A DNA stretch of 10,476 bases from JBAZOJ01 sp041648755 (GTDB taxonomy: Bacteria > Planctomycetota > B143-G9), in assembly GCA_041648755.1 (NCBI GenBank), contig JBAZOJ010000130.1:1-10476 (forward strand), written 5' to 3'. Shown one piece after another: positions 6,028-10,476 of this stretch. Each line of letters opens with the position of its first letter. Positions within the stretch are counted from its first letter, which is position 1. The notes under the pieces were generated by a model. It ran no database searches. It saw nothing but the letters and a program-made list of their open reading frames with translations, and was not told the DNA's origin. Both the position numbers and the translations under genes were made by a program.

Positions 6028-6675
6028 ATGAAAACGTTCGGCGGACCCTTTGGCGATTCCCCGCTTCAGCCGCTCTACGAGCACTATCTGAAGATCGAGG
6101 CTGGGGCAAGAATGCTACCCGAGTACCTTGAGAATTTCTCCAAAGGCGTCTTCACGCCTCTTGACCGCATCACTGCGGAGATCAAGGCACTGGAGGAGGA
6201 AGCTGACCTCATCAAGGACGAGACGCGAAAGCGCCTCTCAACCAGCATATTCGCTGCGGTTCAGCGCGCGGATATCATCCAGTACTTGAGCACGCAGGAC
6301 GACATCGCCGATCACTACACCAGCATCGTGTCCATCCTCTCCATGAGACGCACTCCGATCCCGGCTGAACTTGTCCCTATGATGCAGGAGCTTTGCTCAA
6401 GCTGCCTTGCCGTCGTCTTCAGGCTCGGAGAAGTGTTCAGGGCAATCATTGCCAAGGAAGGTGAGGCCAGGGTCGACGATCTGCTCGCCGCCCTTCCGCA
6501 TATTGAGCACAAGGCGTCTGCGACCGAAGAGAAATTCCTTGTCATGCTGTTCGCGGAGGAGGGCATCATTGACCCCATCTCCGTGATCCTTCTTATGCGG
6601 GTGGCTGAAGACATGATGAACATGGCCAAGCGCGCCCGGAACGCCTCTGATATTCTTCAGAGGCTTCTGAAGTAG
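6028..6675 (+). CDS. DUF47 / PhoU-like phosphate transport accessory protein (TIGR00153 type)
   Basis: This 215-residue, all-helical cytoplasmic protein matches the DUF47 family, usually found beside Pit phosphate transporters and thought to regulate them. Family-like segments are DSPLQPLYEHYLKIE near the N-terminus, the acidic LEEEADLIKDETRKRLSTSI with EExxD-type metal-ligand spacing, FAAVQRADIIQYLSTQDDIA, and a C-terminal RVAEDMMNMAKRARNASDIL helix. PhoU-like proteins bind metal clusters through such E/D-rich repeats. The ATG at 6028 is 8 nt after the cotransporter stop. A TTG in frame at 6010 would overlap it but is less likely. The gene has no clear ribosome site, but a TATAAT lies just upstream. 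Its neighbour already carries its own PhoU-like domain, so the locus encodes two such modules. The last codons contain inverted repeats that could fold in the mRNA. Confidence 0.9.
   Translation: MKTFGGPFGDSPLQPLYEHYLKIEAGARMLPEYLENFSKGVFTPLDRITAEIKALEEEADLIKDETRKRLSTSIFAAVQRADIIQYLSTQDDIADHYTSIVSILSMRRTPIPAELVPMMQELCSSCLAVVFRLGEVFRAIIAKEGEARVDDLLAALPHIEHKASATEEKFLVMLFAEEGIIDPISVILLMRVAEDMMNMAKRARNASDILQRLLK
6643..6672 (+). other. Overlapping, mutually exclusive inverted repeats at the end of the DUF47 gene
   Basis: GCCTCTGA (6643-6650) and TCAGAGGC (6657-6664) form a perfect 8-bp stem with a 6-nt loop. CTTCAGA (6655-6661) and TCTGAAG (6666-6672) form a perfect 7-bp stem with a 4-nt loop. 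They share TCAGA, so only one can form at a time. No T-run follows, so this is not a standard intrinsic terminator. It may be an attenuator-like or RNA-stabilising element, or coding coincidence. Confidence 0.45.
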
Positions 6676-6701
6676 GCACGCGGTTTGTAACAAGCGGCAG
6701 T

Positions 6702-6731
6702 CGGGTGATTTTGCCCGGCGCCTTATCCGGG
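6702..6731 (+). other. Short alternative hairpins in the secA leader
   Basis: CGGG (6702-6705) can pair with CCCG (6714-6717), while CCCGG (6714-6718) can instead pair with CCGGG (6727-6731). The second pairing would cover the first bases of the secA ribosome site GGAAGAG (6730-6736). The stems are only 4-5 bp, so evidence is weak. They lie in the 63-nt gap between the DUF47 gene and secA. Confidence 0.3.
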
Positions 6732-6738
6732 AAGAGTT

Positions 6739-9309
6739 ATGCTCCTATTCCTCCAGAAACTGATAGCAGGCTTCATCCGCCTGTTGTTCGGAGACCCAAA
6801 CCAGCGCGAGTTGAAGCGCGTGTGGCCCGTCGTCCACAAAGTGACCGCGCTCGAGCCCCGAATGCACGCGCTCACCGACGAGCAGCTCCGCGCGTACACC
6901 GACGAGTTCAAGAAGCGGCTGGCCGATGGCGAGTCGCTTGAGTCCATTCTGCCCGAGGCCTTCGCGGTTGTCCGCGAGGTTGCGATCCGGACGATCAAAA
7001 TGCGTCATTATGACGTGCAGATACTGGGCGGCATCATCCTGCACGAGGGCAAAATCGCCGAAATGTCCACCGGCGAAGGCAAGACCCTCGTTGCAACCCT
7101 GTCTGCCTACCTGAACGGCCTCACAGGCAAGGGCGTTCACATCGTCACTGTCAACGACTACCTCGCACGGCGCGACCGTGCCTGGATGGGGCCGGTGTTC
7201 GAGTTCCTTGGCCTGACCGTTGGCTGCATCCAGACGGATATGTCGGCCGAGGAGCGCCAGGCCCAGTACGGCTGCGATATCACGTACGGAACCAACAACG
7301 AGTTCGGATTCGACTACCTGCGCGATAACATGAAAGACTCCGCGAAGACGCAGGTCCAGCGCTCCCGCTGCTACGCCATCCTCGACGAAGTTGACAACAT
7401 CCTCGTTGACGAGGCCCGCACCCCGCTCATCATCAGCGGTTCCGCCGACGAGAGCGTCGAGAAGTACTACCTGTGCAACAAGGTCGGCAAGATGCTCTCG
7501 CCCGGCGTTGACTTCAAGGTCAACGAGAAGGATCACACCTGCGGTCTTAACGAGAAGGGCATCGAGAAGGCCGAGCGCATCCTTGGAGTGGGTGACCTGT
7601 TCAGCGGCACCAACATCGACATGATGCACTACATCGACAACGCGCTGCGAGCCCATCATCTTTACCAGGCTGACCGCGATTATATCGTTCAGGAAGGCCA
7701 GGTCGTCATAGTTGACGAATTCACGGGCCGCCTGATGTCCGGAAGACGCTGGAGCGACGGCCTCCACCAGGCTGTCGAGGCCAAGGAAGGGCTGAAGATC
7801 AAGCGCGAGAACCAGACGCTTGCCACCATCACATTCCAGAACTTTTTCAAGCTCTACGGCAAGATCGCCGGTATGACCGGAACTGCCGCGACCGAGGCGC
7901 TGGAATTCGAACGAATCTACAAGCTTTCGGTCGTTGTCATTCCGACAAACAAGCCCTGTATCCGCGATGACCAGGCCGACCTCATCTACGGCACCGCCGA
8001 GGAGAAATGGCGCGCCGTGACGGACGATATCGTCGAAAAGCACAAGATCGGCCGCCCGATCCTTGTCGGCACCACCAGTATCGCAAAGTCCGAAATGCTG
8101 TCCGAACGCCTGAAAAGGCTCGGGATCAAGCACGAAGTCCTCAATGCCAAGTACCACGAGCGCGAGGCCGCCATCATCGCCCAGGCCGGCCAGATGAGTT
8201 CTGTGACCATCGCCACCAACATGGCCGGTCGCGGAACCGATATCGTGCTGGGGCAGGGCGTTACGGCAATCGGCGGCTTGCACGTTCTGGGAACCGAGCG
8301 TCACGAGGCGCGGCGCATTGACAACCAGTTGCGCGGCCGATGCGGCCGCCAGGGCGATCCCGGCTCATCCCGGTTCTATCTCAGCCTCGAGGACGACCTT
8401 ATGCGCATCTTCGCATCCGAGGCCGTCGCAAACCTGATGAAGAAAATCGGCCTGAAGAACGGCCAACCCATCGAATCCAGGATGGTCTCCCGCGTCATCG
8501 AGATGTCGCAGAAGAAGCGCGAAGAGCACAACTTCGACATCCGCAAGTGGCTGACCGAGTACGACACCGTGATGAACGAGCAGCGCACCCTGATCTACGG
8601 CCAGCGCCAGGCAATTCTTGAAGAGCGCGACATCGACACCATCCTCTGGGAAATGTTCGAAGAGGTCGTCGAGAATGCTGTCGAGCGCTACGTGAACGAT
8701 GACACCAAGGAATACGACTACGACGGGCTCGTGGGCTGGGTGACTCAGAAGTTCAATCTCGAGGTCAATGCTTCGCTCCTCAAGGGCAAGCGGCCGGAGG
8801 ACGCGTACGACATCATCATCGGATGGGTGAAGGAATTGCTCGATCGTCGGCGCACGGATATCGGAGTCAGTACCTTTGGCGTGTACTCCAAGTATCTGAT
8901 GCTGTTGATGCTGGACGGCAAATGGAAAGACCACCTGCTGGCTATGGATCAATTGCGCGAGGCAGTCGGCTTCCGCGGCTACGGCCAGCGCGACCCGCTG
9001 ATCGAGTACAAGCGCGAGGGTTACCAGATGTTCAGCGAGATGGTTGGCGCAGTCAAGGAAGAAGTCACCGGCAGGCTGTTCTACATCCGCACGGTTGACG
9101 AGGAAGCCCAGGCCAAGCTGCGCGACCGCTGGTCCATCGACAAGGCCATTCACGAGGAATACTCCGCCGTTGACAACCTCGGCACCAATAAGGGCGAGGG
9201 CGGAAAGCCGGTCGTTCGCCAAGTCAAGCACGACGGTCCGCAAACTGGCCGCAACGACCTGTGCCCCTGCGGATCGGGCAAGAAATACAAGAAGTGCCAC
9301 GGCCGGTAG
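6739..9309 (+). CDS. secA: Preprotein translocase ATPase SecA
   Basis: This 856-residue protein is the motor that drives unfolded preproteins through SecYEG using ATP. The order of motifs is complete. It runs RELKRVWPVVHKVTALEP at the N-terminus, Walker A TGEGKT (111-116), VNDYLARRD (138-146), TYGTNNEFGFDYLRDNM, the DEVD Walker B (216-219) in DEVDNILVDEARTPLIISG, the preprotein cross-linking region, IAGMTGTA, the second nucleotide-binding half with TNMAGRGTDI and RGRCGRQGDPGSSRFYLSLE, and the scaffold and wing domains. It ends in a SEC-C zinc motif, C842-P-C844 and C853-H854, used for SecB or phospholipid contact. Two well-conserved positions differ: N220 where Ser is usual after DEVD, and C535 where Ala is usual in RGRAGRQGD. 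The ATG at 6739 follows GGAAGAG closely. It is the only secA-like gene here and probably the housekeeping copy. Fourteen nt separate it from the PLP enzyme gene. Confidence 0.99.
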   Translation: MLLFLQKLIAGFIRLLFGDPNQRELKRVWPVVHKVTALEPRMHALTDEQLRAYTDEFKKRLADGESLESILPEAFAVVREVAIRTIKMRHYDVQILGGIILHEGKIAEMSTGEGKTLVATLSAYLNGLTGKGVHIVTVNDYLARRDRAWMGPVFEFLGLTVGCIQTDMSAEERQAQYGCDITYGTNNEFGFDYLRDNMKDSAKTQVQRSRCYAILDEVDNILVDEARTPLIISGSADESVEKYYLCNKVGKMLSPGVDFKVNEKDHTCGLNEKGIEKAERILGVGDLFSGTNIDMMHYIDNALRAHHLYQADRDYIVQEGQVVIVDEFTGRLMSGRRWSDGLHQAVEAKEGLKIKRENQTLATITFQNFFKLYGKIAGMTGTAATEALEFERIYKLSVVVIPTNKPCIRDDQADLIYGTAEEKWRAVTDDIVEKHKIGRPILVGTTSIAKSEMLSERLKRLGIKHEVLNAKYHEREAAIIAQAGQMSSVTIATNMAGRGTDIVLGQGVTAIGGLHVLGTERHEARRIDNQLRGRCGRQGDPGSSRFYLSLEDDLMRIFASEAVANLMKKIGLKNGQPIESRMVSRVIEMSQKKREEHNFDIRKWLTEYDTVMNEQRTLIYGQRQAILEERDIDTILWEMFEEVVENAVERYVNDDTKEYDYDGLVGWVTQKFNLEVNASLLKGKRPEDAYDIIIGWVKELLDRRRTDIGVSTFGVYSKYLMLLMLDGKWKDHLLAMDQLREAVGFRGYGQRDPLIEYKREGYQMFSEMVGAVKEEVTGRLFYIRTVDEEAQAKLRDRWSIDKAIHEEYSAVDNLGTNKGEGGKPVVRQVKHDGPQTGRNDLCPCGSGKKYKKCHGR

Positions 9310-9313
9310 CCGT

Positions 9314-9319
9314 GGGGAG
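9314..9319 (+). promoter_or_regulatory. Ribosome binding site of the PLP enzyme gene
   Basis: GGGGAG ends 4 nt before the ATG at 9324, within the 14-nt gap after the secA stop. It supports that start and co-transcription with secA. Confidence 0.75.
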
Positions 9320-9323
9320 CAAT

Positions 9324-10476
9324 ATGGACAAGAAGCACGGATTTTCCACGCGAGCCCTTCATTCCGACCACGGTGACACACCCCACAGGGCGCACTCTTT
9401 CCCGATATTCATGAGTTCGTCGTTCTGTTTCGACAGTGCGGAGCAGGGGGCTGCAATCTTCGCGGGTGCGGAAAAAGGCTTCATCTACACGCGCATCTCC
9501 AATCCCACCACGCTGGCTACCGAGCGCGCCCTTGCCGAAATGGAAGAGGCCGAGTCCGCGGTGGTTTTCGCAAGCGGAATGGCTGCGATAACGGCTGCCT
9601 TGATGACCCACCTGAAGTGCGGCGACCACATTGTTGCCGCAGGCGCAATGTACGGCCCTACGGTCAATCTGTGCCGCGACTTCCTGCCGCGCTACGGCAT
9701 CACATCAACCATTGTGGGCGATGTCACCGCGCCGGAGAATTTTGCCGCAGCGATCTGCAAAGAAACGAAGATGATCCTGCTCGAAACCCCGGCAAACCCC
9801 ACGCTGGATATCGTTGACATAGCTGCCGTGGCGGGGATCGCTCATTCGCGCGGCATCAAGGTGGCAGTGGACAACACCTTCGCCACGCCATACCTTACCC
9901 GGCCGCTCGAACACGGTGCCGACATCGTCATCCACAGCGCGACAAAGTACTTGAACGGCCACGCGGACATCGTCGCGGGCGCGGTCTGCGGCCCGGCGTC
10001 CCTCGTCGAGCCCATTCGCAAGTTCCGCACCGAGACCGGCGCAGTCCAGAGCCCATTCGAGTCCTTCCTTATGCTGCGCGGTATGCGCACCCTCGCGTTG
10101 AGAATGGAGCGCCATTGCTCCAACGCGCTTGCGCTTGCCTTGTTCCTCAAGTCGCATCCTGCCGTTGACCGCGTGTACTATCCGGGCCTTCCCGACCATC
10201 CCGGCCACGAGGTCGCCCGCAGGCAGATGCGCAACTGGGGTGGGATGATTTCGTTCGAACTGAAGGGCGGGTACGCGGCGGGCGTCAAGATGCTCAACTC
10301 GCTGCACCTGCTTACCGTGGTTGTCTCGCTTGGGACGCTTGATACTATCATCCAGCACCCCGCAAGTATGACGCATTCCAAGGTCCCCGCCAATGTGCGC
10401 GCCGCCTCCGGTATCACCGACGGCCTGGTTCGTCTGAGCGTTGGAATCGAGGATATCACTGACCTTATCGAGGACG
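9324..10476 (+). CDS. Trans-sulfuration-family PLP enzyme, probably methionine gamma-lyase-like, incomplete at right edge
   Basis: The frame is open from the ATG at 9324 to the window end (384 full codons), starting MDKKHGFSTRALHSDHGDTP. Family members use pyridoxal phosphate to cleave or exchange sulfur amino acid side chains (methionine, cystathionine or O-acetylhomoserine). Visible motifs are YTRISNPT (Y55 and R57, phosphate-binding from the partner subunit), SGMAAI at 84-89, Y110-G111 (stacking Tyr), VDNTFATPYL with D183, and HSATKYLNGH with the PLP lysine K208. The C-terminal pattern VSLGTLDTIIQHPASMTHS and GLVRLSVGIEDITDLIED is closest in my memory to methionine gamma-lyases. However, the active-site cysteine of characterised lyases (YGCT) is Pro112 here (YGPT), so O-acetylhomoserine sulfhydrylase, homocysteine lyase or cystathionine lyase remain possible. 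Only about 10-15 residues should be missing. The gene lies 14 nt after secA. Superfamily certain, precise reaction uncertain. Confidence 0.93.
   Translation, partial: MDKKHGFSTRALHSDHGDTPHRAHSFPIFMSSSFCFDSAEQGAAIFAGAEKGFIYTRISNPTTLATERALAEMEEAESAVVFASGMAAITAALMTHLKCGDHIVAAGAMYGPTVNLCRDFLPRYGITSTIVGDVTAPENFAAAICKETKMILLETPANPTLDIVDIAAVAGIAHSRGIKVAVDNTFATPYLTRPLEHGADIVIHSATKYLNGHADIVAGAVCGPASLVEPIRKFRTETGAVQSPFESFLMLRGMRTLALRMERHCSNALALALFLKSHPAVDRVYYPGLPDHPGHEVARRQMRNWGGMISFELKGGYAAGVKMLNSLHLLTVVVSLGTLDTIIQHPASMTHSKVPANVRAASGITDGLVRLSVGIEDITDLIED

Noticed and set aside
6643..6672. Intrinsic terminator after the DUF47 gene
   Set aside because: The stems are good, but no T-run follows and the sequence is still coding. 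Recorded as inverted repeats instead.
6685..6712. TTGTAA with GATTTT as a secA promoter
   Set aside because: The -10 match is only three of six bases with a 16-nt spacer, too weak to call.
6745..8304. Minus-strand open frame of 519 codons opposite secA
   Set aside because: It lies entirely antisense to the unmistakable SecA coding sequence. Long antisense frames are expected in codon-biased, GC-rich genes.
8365..9381. Minus-strand open frame of 338 codons spanning the secA 3' end
   Set aside because: It overlaps the SecA C-terminus and the PLP enzyme start, has no recognisable domain, and is an antisense artefact.

Overview
The window comes from a diderm (Gram-negative-type) bacterium of moderately high GC, most likely an uncultured lineage. 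An LptF/LptG-family permease and an envelope-glycan style deacetylase and glycosyltransferase point to an outer membrane. SecA carries a cysteine in its RGRxGRQGD motif, a variant I loosely associate with PVC-like phyla. No gene here fixes the taxonomy, and I see no rRNA, tRNA, mobile element or CRISPR array.

The layout is two divergent transcription units around a 90-bp intergenic region (4313-4402). The minus-strand unit reads leftward: a Nudix hydrolase with a C-terminal extension (3683-4312), a GT4 glycosyltransferase (2523-3680), an exosortase-locus (XrtA/PEP-CTERM) type polysaccharide deacetylase (1657-2526), a secreted Cys-rich protein with a degenerate gluzincin-like HNxxH site (345-1631), and the N-terminal part of an LptF/LptG permease that runs off the left edge (1-339). 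Neighbours are separated by 2 nt, -4 nt (ATGA overlap), 25 nt (or an 11-nt overlap, depending on start) and 5 nt, so this is almost certainly one operon. Its probable theme is making or exporting a surface glycan or lipid-linked glycan, with the Nudix gene as a possible metabolic or regulatory lead gene.

The plus-strand unit reads rightward: a Na+/phosphate cotransporter-family protein with a C-terminal PhoU-like helical region (4403-6019), a DUF47/PhoU-like protein (6028-6675), secA (6739-9309) and a trans-sulfuration-family PLP enzyme resembling methionine gamma-lyase (9324 to the right edge, incomplete). The first two form a phosphate transport and control pair. SecA and the PLP enzyme are separated by 14 nt.

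The most interesting signals are regulatory and active-site level. The cotransporter has a near-consensus sigma70 promoter whose -10 box ends six bases before the ATG, so its transcript should be leaderless. The DUF47 gene has a perfect TATAAT placed the same way, overlapping the preceding stop codon. A nest of mutually exclusive hairpins lies ahead of secA. The putative peptidase lacks the catalytic Glu of HExxH. The cotransporter's second QSS motif is altered. I see no clear evidence for a wholly new defence or mobile system.
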